The position numbers and the translations under genes are program-made. A stretch of DNA of 64,000 nucleotides from Alcanivoracaceae bacterium (lineage in GTDB: Bacteria; Pseudomonadota; Gammaproteobacteria; Pseudomonadales; Alcanivoracaceae): the NCBI GenBank assembly GCA_029212745.1, contig JARGOL010000007.1, forward strand, positions 1-64,000. The letters run 5' to 3'. Within the stretch, counting starts at the first letter, position 1, and each line of letters opens with the position of its first letter. This document shows, in pieces, positions 1-7,828 of the stretch. Below the pieces are notes generated by a model, which worked only from the letters and a program-made list of their open reading frames with translations, had not been told where the DNA came from and made no database searches.

Positions 1-86
1 ACCCTGGTGGGCCCACCACTCCTTTCAGTCGCGCTGGGCCTCAACGGACTATCCCGGCCACACATCACAGATGTGCAGTCGTCTGA

Positions 87-848
87 TCAGGCGTTGAAAT
101 ACTGCCCGAAGCGGGTATCGCGGAAATGCGCGGCCAGCTCGCTGTAGTTGGCCAGCTCCTGTTCAGGGGGGATCTGCGCAATCTTCTTCAGTCGGGGCCC
201 ATCCACTTCCATCGGTGACACGCCAAGGAAATCGAAAACGTCACGCATGCAGCCGGAAAAATCGCTGCAAATGCGGCCATAATCCAGTTCCAGCATGGCG
301 TGACTCTTTTCCATCTGCTCAAGTTGTGCCGGCATGGTCAGGAAGCGTGTCAGCAGCGCCTCTGCCTGGTCAGGTGGCACCACAAAACGGTGCTGCGGCA
401 CATCCTGGCCCGTGTTGTGCCAGTGACGGGTCAGGCTGGCACGCACAAACGAACAGAGAATCTCCAACGGATTCTGCCGCGTGGTACGGATCAGCTTGAT
501 ATCCGTATTCTCCAGCAGGTAGTCCCAGGCATCGCTGTTAGGCCCGGAGATGGCCTGGTCATGCATCAGCTTGAAACCGATCGCCTTGTGCGGCACCGCC
601 TGGCCATAAAGCTGCTCCAGATAGGCGCGCCCGCTGCCATAAAGGCTGCACGGACTCAACGGATGATCCGGCGCCTGACTGATCCGCCAACCAGCACTGA
701 GTGTCTCTCGCCGGGCTTCACCCTGACGAACTTCCGGCTGGTTGTTCAGCACCTCACCATAAAACAGGATCTCCGGATGACTGATGATTGAGCCGGCCAC
801 CACAGTGGTACCGGTTCTCGGAAATCCCGTGAAAACAAACCGTGTCAT
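87..848 (-). CDS. PAPS-dependent sulfotransferase family protein
   Basis: A 253-residue protein whose N-terminus carries the sulfotransferase 5'-phosphosulfate loop (GFPRTGTT at about residues 7-14) directly after the first beta strand. Later motifs include LIRTTRQNPLEILCS, which resembles the 3'-phosphate-binding segment. By family it should move a sulfuryl group from PAPS to a hydroxyl or amine of a glycan, peptide or small molecule; the acceptor cannot be read. The ATG at 848 is preferred over the GTG three bases upstream because a GGGG Shine-Dalgarno lies about 8 nt before it. It follows the TPR/GT9-like gene by 12 bp on the same strand, so the two probably form an operon acting on one surface glycan or glycoprotein. 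A similar pair recurs at 13.1-15.7 kb. Confidence 0.85.
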   Translation of the reverse strand: MTRFVFTGFPRTGTTVVAGSIISHPEILFYGEVLNNQPEVRQGEARRETLSAGWRISQAPDHPLSPCSLYGSGRAYLEQLYGQAVPHKAIGFKLMHDQAISGPNSDAWDYLLENTDIKLIRTTRQNPLEILCSFVRASLTRHWHNTGQDVPQHRFVVPPDQAEALLTRFLTMPAQLEQMEKSHAMLELDYGRICSDFSGCMRDVFDFLGVSPMEVDGPRLKKIAQIPPEQELANYSELAAHFRDTRFGQYFNA

Positions 849-860
849 CACTTGCCCCAG

Positions 861-2264
861 TTACTTGCCTGATTGCACCGACTGCTTGACCCAGTGATCA
901 AATGCCTCATACAGATCAGCACAGGCACCCTCCCAGCGAGATGGTTCATGCTGGCGGAACAGCCGCATGCCCGGGTACCAGGGGCAATCTGTGCGGCCCA
1001 GCTGCCAGCGCCAATCTGAGAACCAGCGCAGCATCAACCACACCGGAACGCCGAGAGCACCAGCCTGGTGGGCTATAGCCGTATCAATGGTGATCAAAAG
1101 ATCCATTTCCTGGAGCAGTGCACTGGAATCGTAGAAATCAGTGATGTCTCCGCCCAGGTCACGCACCAGCCAGCCGGTGGCAGCATCAAAGATGTCCTGA
1201 CGCTTCTCTCCCAGCTGGAAACTGTAGAAAGAGACCTCCTTGTGACGCAGCAACGGCACATAATGCCGGTACGGCATGGAACGGTCCGGCTCCGGTTTAC
1301 CGGCCCAGACCAACCCCACCTTCAGCTGCGTATCGGGACGCATGGGTAGCGTCCGCTTGTCCGCCCCGGCCACGTCAAAGTACGGCACCGGGTCCTTGTA
1401 CAGCTCTTCTTCCGGGAGATTGAGCACAGCCGGAATACTGGTGGCCAACTGCCACAGGTCATATTCGGGCAGTACATCCTCGGTGGAAACGATCTCCACC
1501 TCCGGGAACGACTGACGCACCTGCCGAATGAGCTCGGGCGGCAACTGGAGGATCACCTTCGCACCCATTGCTTCCAGGCGCGGCACAAAACGGATGAACT
1601 GTATGACATCGCCAAAACGCTGCTCGTAGGCAAGGATGATGCGTTGCCCTTCCAGCGACTGACCTTCCCATTTGGTGCCATGGAGAATCGGTGTAATCAC
1701 CCCGGGCAGGTAATAGCGCCATTCGTACCCTGCCCAGGCTTCCTGGAAATTGCCCAGCCCCATGAAACACAACGCCCGGAACCAGCGGCTCACATGGCGG
1801 GTGTCACGTATGCCCTCATCGGCATCAGCGGGCTCTTCGATGGCCAGCAACTGATCAAAGTAGGCAATGCCTTTTTCCAGGTCATTCAGCTCCCACGCGA
1901 TCTTTCCGAGCTTCATCAGCGCACCGATGTTGTAGGCATCGGGCGTCAGGGACCAGGAAGCCTCCAGCCACGGGACTGCCTCTTCAAGGAGCTCCTGCTT
2001 CATCAGGTGGTCGGCAATGTGATTCTTTATCACATGGTGATCGGGCTTGATCTCATCCGCCCGACGAAGCATGGCCACCGCCAGGTCGTGGTTGCCCTTG
2101 TCGCCGAACAACGTGCCAAGGTGAAAGTAGGCAGGCCAGTGCTTGGGCGCAAAGAAAACAACCTTGGTATACCCCTGCAGGGCCTCTTCGATATTGCCAC
2201 TCTCACGGGCTTTTTCGGCCTGGGCGAAAACGGCGGCGACTTCAGAAAGGGCTTGGTTAGACAT
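861..2264 (-). CDS. TPR protein with C-terminal GT9-like glycosyltransferase domain
   Basis: A 467-residue protein. The first ~170 residues contain TPR motifs (for example a unit around HWPAYFHLGTLFGDKGN). The C-terminal ~250 residues resemble the ADP-heptose:LPS heptosyltransferase fold (GT9). It has the EQRFGDVIQFIRF strand-turn, the VGLVWAGKPE motif and the conserved LITIDTAIAHQAGALGVPVW block, ending in a WRW...CPWYPGMRLFRQ tail typical of TPR-glycosyltransferases. It probably transfers a sugar to a protein or surface glycan. The ATG at 2264 was chosen; a TTG three codons upstream is also in frame. It is followed 12 bp later by a sulfotransferase. The paralogue at 13126-14514 shares the same architecture and tail motif. 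Confidence 0.8.
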   Translation of the reverse strand: MSNQALSEVAAVFAQAEKARESGNIEEALQGYTKVVFFAPKHWPAYFHLGTLFGDKGNHDLAVAMLRRADEIKPDHHVIKNHIADHLMKQELLEEAVPWLEASWSLTPDAYNIGALMKLGKIAWELNDLEKGIAYFDQLLAIEEPADADEGIRDTRHVSRWFRALCFMGLGNFQEAWAGYEWRYYLPGVITPILHGTKWEGQSLEGQRIILAYEQRFGDVIQFIRFVPRLEAMGAKVILQLPPELIRQVRQSFPEVEIVSTEDVLPEYDLWQLATSIPAVLNLPEEELYKDPVPYFDVAGADKRTLPMRPDTQLKVGLVWAGKPEPDRSMPYRHYVPLLRHKEVSFYSFQLGEKRQDIFDAATGWLVRDLGGDITDFYDSSALLQEMDLLITIDTAIAHQAGALGVPVWLMLRWFSDWRWQLGRTDCPWYPGMRLFRQHEPSRWEGACADLYEAFDHWVKQSVQSGK

Positions 2265-2437
2265 GGTTTTCAAGGTTCCAATGGACGGTGACGCCCGTCA
2301 TGTTATCCAGCGACTCGCAATGTCCGGCCTTTGCGGCACGCGGCAATCGACACCAAAGGCAAAGCTGTTTGTTCCCGAGTCTAGCGGCCCTCTCCAATGA
2401 AGCAAAGCCAGAGGGCGGGAAACGGCAAGACTGAAAC

Positions 2438-2463
2438 AAGAAAGGCACCCGAAGGTGCCTTTC
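2438..2463 (-). terminator. Rho-independent terminator of the autotransporter gene
   Basis: A perfect 10-bp inverted repeat (GAAAGGCACC / GGTGCCTTTC) with a 4-nt loop at 2440-2463. Read on the minus strand it is followed by the T-rich TTGTTTC. It lies just past the stop codon of the autotransporter at 2488, as expected for an intrinsic terminator. The rest of 2265-2437 shows no gene and should hold the promoter of the TPR/sulfotransferase operon; no clear -10/-35 was found there. Confidence 0.8.
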
Positions 2464-2487
2464 TCTGGCTCTAGTCCAACTGACCGA

Positions 2488-5400
2488 TCAGAACTTCCAG
2501 TTCACTTTCAGTGAGCTGTACTCGTCACTGTAGTCCTCACGGCCTTCATAGTCATAGCTGAGCGTGACTTCTGCAGAATCGCCAACCGCATACTCCGCAC
2601 CAACACCCAGGTTGTACACCGTATCATCCGGTGTCATCGCCTTGGTGGTGAAGAAGCTGCCGCCACCGGCGAAGGAGCTGGTCACTTCGGTTGGATCAGC
2701 CTGGGCATCGTGTCCGTAAGACACCTCACCCACCAGGGTCAGCTTGTCAGTGATGTCCTGGTTGGCGATCGCACCGACGGCGAAGATCAGCTCTTCCGCA
2801 TCTGCGCCACGTACTGTGAGGTTAAATCCGTCTGCACCGGTTTCAGTGTAGGACTCGACATCAACCCGGCTGTAGTCGACGCCGATGTAAGGAGCAATCC
2901 GCGTGCTATCGCCCAGCTCAATTTCGCGGATCACTTCTGCACTGGCGTGGAAGAAATCACCGTCATAGGACGCGGTAGCGACATCGCCTGTGAAGATTCG
3001 GCGGCTGGTGTCGTTATCCGTCTGGCCTACGCCCAGCTTCATGTTCATGCTGGTCACGTCGCTGAAGCTGTAAGTGCTGTAGAGCATGGCCAGCACGGTG
3101 TCAGCGTCCACTTCCTGGCGGCCGGAGTTGACGCCGATATCGCTCTCCAGGTCACTCTCCACGAAGGCTGCCGCGGCACCGATGCGCCATGCAGAGCCCA
3201 CTTCCGTGTCCGCACCCAGGGCGAAGCCGCTGCTGTCCATATCATACCCGGACACACCGTCGCGCTCGTCCTGCTCGGTGGTACCGTCAAAGACGCTGAT
3301 CCAGACGTTCTTGCTCAGCATCATTTCATCACCGGAGGCGATACCGCTGGCGCCCATCTGGCGAGAGCGCACCGCTGAAGCAGCACCACTGCCTGCACCA
3401 ATACTTGCCTGCGCCAGGCCACCGCTCAGGGCCGGCAGGGCACTTTCAACAGCATCAGCCAGACCCGCTGCCGAGGAAGGCGTACCGAATCCGCCAGCCA
3501 ATCCACCGCTTGGGTCGCTGGCCATGGCCTTGTCGATTACCAGCGCCACCGGCAGTCCCGCACTGAAGCCAGCGCTGCGCATGGCGGCTTCCACGCTGGT
3601 CAGGCCCGTATCCGTCACCTCAAGATCAACCGTGTCACCGTCAATCACTGCACTGAAGGACAGTGACAGCACGTTGTCGGTCAGGTTGAAGCGCGACGCA
3701 TTCAATGTGTCTGCATCAATGATGTCGGTAATCGTGTCACCGTCCACGAGGGTGTGCGCAGGATCTACCGTCAGGGCCAGGTTGGTCCCTTTGGCAAAAT
3801 TGGCGATGCCGTCTGCGTAGAAAGTGCCGTAGGTACCGGTGTCCATGACACCAAAGACCAGGGTGCCATCAGCGGACTGGTTGTAGGTACTGTACACCTC
3901 GGAGTCATAGTAACGCGTGTCAATCAAACCGCTGTTGTAGACCGGCGCGCCATCAAGGAAGACACCGCCGTAAATTTCACCGGTGTTGACGATCTTGCCC
4001 GCCACAGAGCTGTCGTACACATACAGGCCCGCATAATCTTCACCAGCTATAATGACGCCCGAGTTGACCACATCACCAACCACCTGTGAGTCGCTGATGT
4101 ACACGCCCTGGTAATAGTCTTCGTCGGTAACTTCAATCAGGCCCGTGTTACTGAACCCGCCCACCAGCGTGGAGTCGTAGACGTAAACACCACGCTCATC
4201 GGCATAGATCTTGCCGCTGTTACTGATGGCGCCACCAATGCCACTGCCGTGGGCATAGATGCCGATGTAATCAGCGGTGATCTTGCCGGAATTGGTGATG
4301 CCGCCACCAACGGTGCTGTCCTGCACGTAGATGCCCGCATAGCCACCGGTCAGGTCACCCGAGTTGATGATGTTGCCACCAACCGAGGAGCCGTTATTCA
4401 CATAGATGCCGGTGTATTCAGCTTTCAGGGTGCCGGAGTTGATGATATCGCCACCTACGACGGAATCGGTCACGTAGATGCCGTGGTAGCCGGTGCTTTC
4501 CAGGTAGCCGGAATTGAGGATGCTGCCACCGACAGAGCTCCCCTCATTGACGTAAATACCACCATCGTCGGAGACCAGTGTGCCCGTGTTGATGATGTCA
4601 CCACCCACGGTGGAATCGTGGATATAGATGCCTCGCTCTTCGGCAAACAACGTCCCGGAGTTGATGATGCTGCCACCCACAGAGGCCTCATCCATCACGT
4701 AGATACCCATGTAGTTCGCGTCAATCGTGCCGGAGTTGACGATGTCGCCGCCAACTGCGGAGGTTGCCACGTAAATGCCATGGTAATCATCGCTGATCAA
4801 GACACCGGAGTTGATAATGTCACCGGTGACATTGGACAGGTCCGCCACATAGATGCCGCCATAGCCTGCATCAATGGTGCCGGAGTTGATGATGCTGCCG
4901 CCGACCACAGAATCCTGCACGTAGATGCCCCGGTATTCGGTCACCATGGTGCCACTGTTGATGATGTCGCCGCCGACGCCAGAATCGTGGATATACACGC
5001 CCGTATCGCCATCGATCAGGCCGGAGTTGATGATGCTGCCACCTACGGCAGCCGCATCGGTTACGTAGATGCCATCGTAGTTGGTGACGAGAGTACCGGA
5101 GTTGATGATGTCCCCACCCACAAGCGCGGAGGCTACGTAGATGCCGTGGTAATCGTAACTCTCAAGATAGCCGGAATTAACGATGTCACCACCCACGCTG
5201 GATCCGTCCAGCACGTAGATACCGGCATAGTCGGCAATGAGGGTGCCTGAGTTGATGATGCTGCCCTGCACATTGGATGCATCACCGACGTAGATGCCCC
5301 GGTACCCTGCATACAACGTCCCGGAGTTAACGATGTCGCCACCCACCTGGGAGCCGCGAACATAGATACCCTGGTACTCTGCATCAAGGGTCCCGGAATT

Positions 5401-6432
5401 GACGATGTCGCCACCGATCTCGGAAGTGGCCACATAGATGCCGTGGTAGCCGGCCTGCAACGTACCGGAGTTGACAATATCCCCGCCGATGGAGCTTTCA
5501 CGCACGTAAATGCCGGCATCGTCGGCATCAATCCAGCCGGAGTTGCGCACATCGCCGCCAACGGACGCGCCGCCTACGTACAGGCCCTTGTATTCATCAG
5601 CAATGATTGTGCCGGTGTTGACCAGGTCTCCGCCCACGGAGGAGCCGTCACCCACGTAGATACCGGCATCAGCATCAATCGTGCCGGAGTTGACCACGTC
5701 ACCTTTGACAGACGAGCCGTCCCAGAGGTAGATGCCGCGGTAGCCGCCATCGATAACGCCCGAGTTCTCGACACGGCCGCCCACCGACGTGCTGTGCAGG
5801 TAGATCGCGGTGTCGCCGGTGCTGATGGTGCCCGTATTCAGGACATTGCCACCGATGCTGCTGTTGTAGGTATAGATACCCGATTCGCTGGAATTGATGA
5901 CCCCGGAGTTGACCAGGTTGCCGCCAACCTCACCATTCAGGTAGATGCCTTTATCGCTGGCGGTAATGGTGCCGGAGTTGGTCACGCTGGTGCCACCGAA
6001 GGTGTAAATGCCGGTGTCACCGCTAATGATGGTGCCGCTGTTCACGATCTTGCTGTTGCTGCTGTACACGTACATGCCGTGCCAGCTGGCATCGATCAGG
6101 CCGCTGTTGATGATGCCACCGCTGACCTTGCCGAACGCATAGATGCCCAGGCCACTGGTGGCCGTGATGGTCCCTTCGTTGGTGAGACCACCCAGGGAGA
6201 CGTTTTCTGCCCAGACGCCGTCGTCGGCGACCGTAATGGAGCCCGTTTCGGTAATACGGAGGCTGTCACCGTCATCCAGCGTACAGGTGGCGGATTCGGC
6301 CCCGTCTATGACGTTGGAGCCATCGACACAGGAGCCGCTGCCGGCAATGGCCTGGGCCGCGAAGGGCGACAGGCAGGCGAGCGTGATGGCACGGCTGAGA
6401 CGGTTCCGGGTGAAGCGGACGTTCTTTTTCAT
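2488..6432 (-). CDS. Type Va autotransporter with ~32 tandem beta-helix repeats
   Basis: A 1314-residue secreted outer-membrane protein. Residues 1 to about 30 form a Sec signal peptide (MKKN..., hydrophobic core, AQAIAG). Residues 84 to about 850 are about 32 imperfect repeats of 21-28 residues with consensus 'IINSGTL-x5-GIYV-x5-VGGD', expected to form a right-handed beta-solenoid passenger. After a linker, about residues 1040-1314 match an autotransporter beta-barrel ending in the C-terminal aromatic signature (VNWKF). It probably acts as an adhesin or in biofilm or phage interaction. The start at 6432 was chosen because AAGGGG precedes it by 5 nt and it gives a proper signal peptide; upstream in-frame codons extend beyond the signal. 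No catalytic passenger motif was seen. Confidence 0.92.
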   Translation of the reverse strand: MKKNVRFTRNRLSRAITLACLSPFAAQAIAGSGSCVDGSNVIDGAESATCTLDDGDSLRITETGSITVADDGVWAENVSLGGLTNEGTITATSGLGIYAFGKVSGGIINSGLIDASWHGMYVYSSNSKIVNSGTIISGDTGIYTFGGTSVTNSGTITASDKGIYLNGEVGGNLVNSGVINSSESGIYTYNSSIGGNVLNTGTISTGDTAIYLHSTSVGGRVENSGVIDGGYRGIYLWDGSSVKGDVVNSGTIDADAGIYVGDGSSVGGDLVNTGTIIADEYKGLYVGGASVGGDVRNSGWIDADDAGIYVRESSIGGDIVNSGTLQAGYHGIYVATSEIGGDIVNSGTLDAEYQGIYVRGSQVGGDIVNSGTLYAGYRGIYVGDASNVQGSIINSGTLIADYAGIYVLDGSSVGGDIVNSGYLESYDYHGIYVASALVGGDIINSGTLVTNYDGIYVTDAAAVGGSIINSGLIDGDTGVYIHDSGVGGDIINSGTMVTEYRGIYVQDSVVGGSIINSGTIDAGYGGIYVADLSNVTGDIINSGVLISDDYHGIYVATSAVGGDIVNSGTIDANYMGIYVMDEASVGGSIINSGTLFAEERGIYIHDSTVGGDIINTGTLVSDDGGIYVNEGSSVGGSILNSGYLESTGYHGIYVTDSVVGGDIINSGTLKAEYTGIYVNNGSSVGGNIINSGDLTGGYAGIYVQDSTVGGGITNSGKITADYIGIYAHGSGIGGAISNSGKIYADERGVYVYDSTLVGGFSNTGLIEVTDEDYYQGVYISDSQVVGDVVNSGVIIAGEDYAGLYVYDSSVAGKIVNTGEIYGGVFLDGAPVYNSGLIDTRYYDSEVYSTYNQSADGTLVFGVMDTGTYGTFYADGIANFAKGTNLALTVDPAHTLVDGDTITDIIDADTLNASRFNLTDNVLSLSFSAVIDGDTVDLEVTDTGLTSVEAAMRSAGFSAGLPVALVIDKAMASDPSGGLAGGFGTPSSAAGLADAVESALPALSGGLAQASIGAGSGAASAVRSRQMGASGIASGDEMMLSKNVWISVFDGTTEQDERDGVSGYDMDSSGFALGADTEVGSAWRIGAAAAFVESDLESDIGVNSGRQEVDADTVLAMLYSTYSFSDVTSMNMKLGVGQTDNDTSRRIFTGDVATASYDGDFFHASAEVIREIELGDSTRIAPYIGVDYSRVDVESYTETGADGFNLTVRGADAEELIFAVGAIANQDITDKLTLVGEVSYGHDAQADPTEVTSSFAGGGSFFTTKAMTPDDTVYNLGVGAEYAVGDSAEVTLSYDYEGREDYSDEYSSLKVNWKF
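3880..6183 (-). repeat. Tandem coding repeat array (~72 bp unit, ~32 copies)
   Basis: This is the DNA encoding the passenger repeats. Units of about 63-84 bp, each recognisable by a 'GGAGTTGA' class motif (encoding NSG) and 'TAGATGCC' (encoding GIY) as written on the plus strand. Copies diverge at synonymous and non-synonymous sites, so the array is old rather than freshly expanded. A subset carrying 'YHGIYV' recurs at units 11, 15, 20 and 24, suggesting past duplication in blocks of 4-5 units. Confidence 0.85.
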
Positions 6433-6517
6433 GGTGTTCCCCTTGGGCTCCCTGCCAGCCATTCCGGCCAGGGATTTTCCTTAATCTTTTCAGTGGGTTG
6501 TGCATATAACACGCACG

Positions 6518-6549
6518 CCTTGCTCATTCCCTGTTTCCCCTGAGCAAGG
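6518..6549. promoter_or_regulatory. Candidate operator: perfect 9-bp inverted repeat
   Basis: Arms CCTTGCTCA (6518-6526) and TGAGCAAGG (6541-6549) are perfectly complementary across a 14-nt spacer. The site lies about 85-115 bp upstream of the autotransporter start, with no T-run, so a dimeric repressor or activator site is more likely than a terminator. The cognate regulator is unknown. Confidence 0.45.
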
Positions 6550-6762
6550 ACGCAGCGCACCGACCCACTGGCGACCAAGTCACATATTTGCATCAAAATC
6601 ACGTCAAGGGCAACAACAAATTCATGCCGCAACGGTCCTTTTGATTGAAAGCGGCGCTAGCCGGATAGTCGTAGAAAGACAGGCCCACCAGACGCACAGG
6701 CGACTGCACGAAACACCGTGCCGCTCCGGCGCCCCGGCGGCGGGTGAGGGCGAAGCGCGCGT

Positions 6763-6791
6763 CTGGCAATGTAAAGGTGATTGGTTACAAT
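6763..6791 (+). promoter_or_regulatory. Candidate sigma-70 promoter of the SGNH/oxidase operon
   Basis: CTGGCA (-35, four of six consensus bases) is separated by exactly 17 nt from TACAAT (-10, five of six) at 6786-6791. Transcription would begin near 6798, leaving a leader of about 40 nt before the ATG at 6839. Found by eye only. Confidence 0.5.
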
Positions 6792-6838
6792 GACCGACGA
6801 TCACATGCGCGCAGTTCACTACAACGAGATACACCATC

Positions 6839-7804
6839 ATGTCAGACCGGACGGATCGCTCAGCGGCACCGGGCATACAGGCCTCCGGGTCGTCGCCCCT
6901 GCTCCCCTATTCCGGGTCTCCCCTCGCCGACCCCAAGAACAACGAGCACGTACCCAATACCGTCAGCTATGCCTGCAACCACGACCGCAGCGGCAAGGTA
7001 CAGTACCGTTTCAACGCCCTTGGGTTTCGCGGTGAGCAGTACAACGAAAACGCGCGCTACCACATCTTCGTGTGCGGCCCGAGCGAGGCCTTCGGTCTGG
7101 GACTGAACGAGGAAGACACCTGGTTTCACCAGTTCAAGCTGCTGTTCGCGCAGGAAAAGGACGTCTCTCCGGCAGAGGTCAATCTGCTCAATTTCTCGCA
7201 GATCGGCGCCTCCATGGACTATATCGCCCGGGTGGTGGTCAGCCAGTGCAACCGGGTCAAGCCGGACCTGATGCTCTGTGCCCTGAGCCCGTCCAGTCGC
7301 ACGGAGTACTTCAGCGACGAAGAAGGCCGCTATTTCACGGATCGCGCCATTACCTTCAACCCGAGCATGTACAACCTGCTTTCCAACCATGACGAAAATG
7401 ACTTTTTCCGCCAGCGCACAGCCAGGCTGGACGAGGAAGACAGGGAAGAACTACTGGATGCCGTGGAAGGTTTCTACTCCTACTACACCAACCGGGTGGG
7501 CCTGATAAACCGCCTCAAGAACATCATGCTGATCCAGCAATTCTGTGACGCCCGGGGCATACCCAACCTGATCTGGACTCTGCACCGCTTCGCCTTGCAG
7601 ACCGAGCTGAACCAGCCCCTGCCTGACTCCATCCAGTCACTGGCCGAGTGCATCGATTTCAGCCGCATCTATACCCACGGCATCCTGCACCCACAGCACC
7701 AACGCGCCGCTGACGGCGTCCATCCCGGGCCTGACGTCAACAAGGGCGTGGCCTATCACATGTGGCAGTTCTACAAGAACCTGCCCGACAGCAAGCGAGC
7801 CTGA
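6839..7804 (+). CDS. SGNH/GDSL-like hydrolase or acyltransferase
   Basis: A 321-residue cytoplasmic-looking protein without signal peptide. The block I nucleophile region is present in variant form (FVCGPSEAFGLGL, Ser in GPSE), and the C-terminal block V DGVH (about residue 299) supplies the Asp-x-x-His pair. The family removes or transfers acyl groups on esters of glycans or small molecules. The region before the nucleophile has the 'YRFNALGFRGEQY' strand common to SGNH proteins found with modification enzymes. It is the first gene of a run through the di-iron oxidase (24 bp gap), lipoprotein hydrolase and carbamoyltransferase, so an esterase or acyl-transfer step in that pathway is inferred. 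Confidence 0.7.
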   Translation: MSDRTDRSAAPGIQASGSSPLLPYSGSPLADPKNNEHVPNTVSYACNHDRSGKVQYRFNALGFRGEQYNENARYHIFVCGPSEAFGLGLNEEDTWFHQFKLLFAQEKDVSPAEVNLLNFSQIGASMDYIARVVVSQCNRVKPDLMLCALSPSSRTEYFSDEEGRYFTDRAITFNPSMYNLLSNHDENDFFRQRTARLDEEDREELLDAVEGFYSYYTNRVGLINRLKNIMLIQQFCDARGIPNLIWTLHRFALQTELNQPLPDSIQSLAECIDFSRIYTHGILHPQHQRAADGVHPGPDVNKGVAYHMWQFYKNLPDSKRA

Positions 7805-7828
7805 GAGAGGCAGCGGCAGGATACCCTC

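Larger units (their letters stand above)
6433..6838. other. Divergent intergenic region (406 bp)
   Basis: Lies between the minus-strand autotransporter and the plus-strand SGNH/oxidase operon. It contains no convincing gene. It holds a candidate operator at 6518-6549 near the autotransporter and a plausible sigma-70 promoter for the plus-strand operon at 6763-6791. The stretch between these is AT-richer than the flanking genes in places (6580-6660), consistent with regulatory DNA. Confidence 0.6.

Noticed and set aside
5-18. 14-bp palindrome TGGTGGGCCCACCA at the window start
   Set aside because: No loop and no T-run; too close to the edge to interpret.
3880-6183. Possible CRISPR-like direct repeats
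   Set aside because: Period ~72 bp, in frame, and encoding a protein beta-solenoid; no constant repeat with unique spacers.
4249-6543. Long plus-strand open frames (333 and 366 codons) opposite the autotransporter
   Set aside because: They mirror the repeat coding strand, repeat the same period and have no Shine-Dalgarno or family motif; shadows of the real gene.
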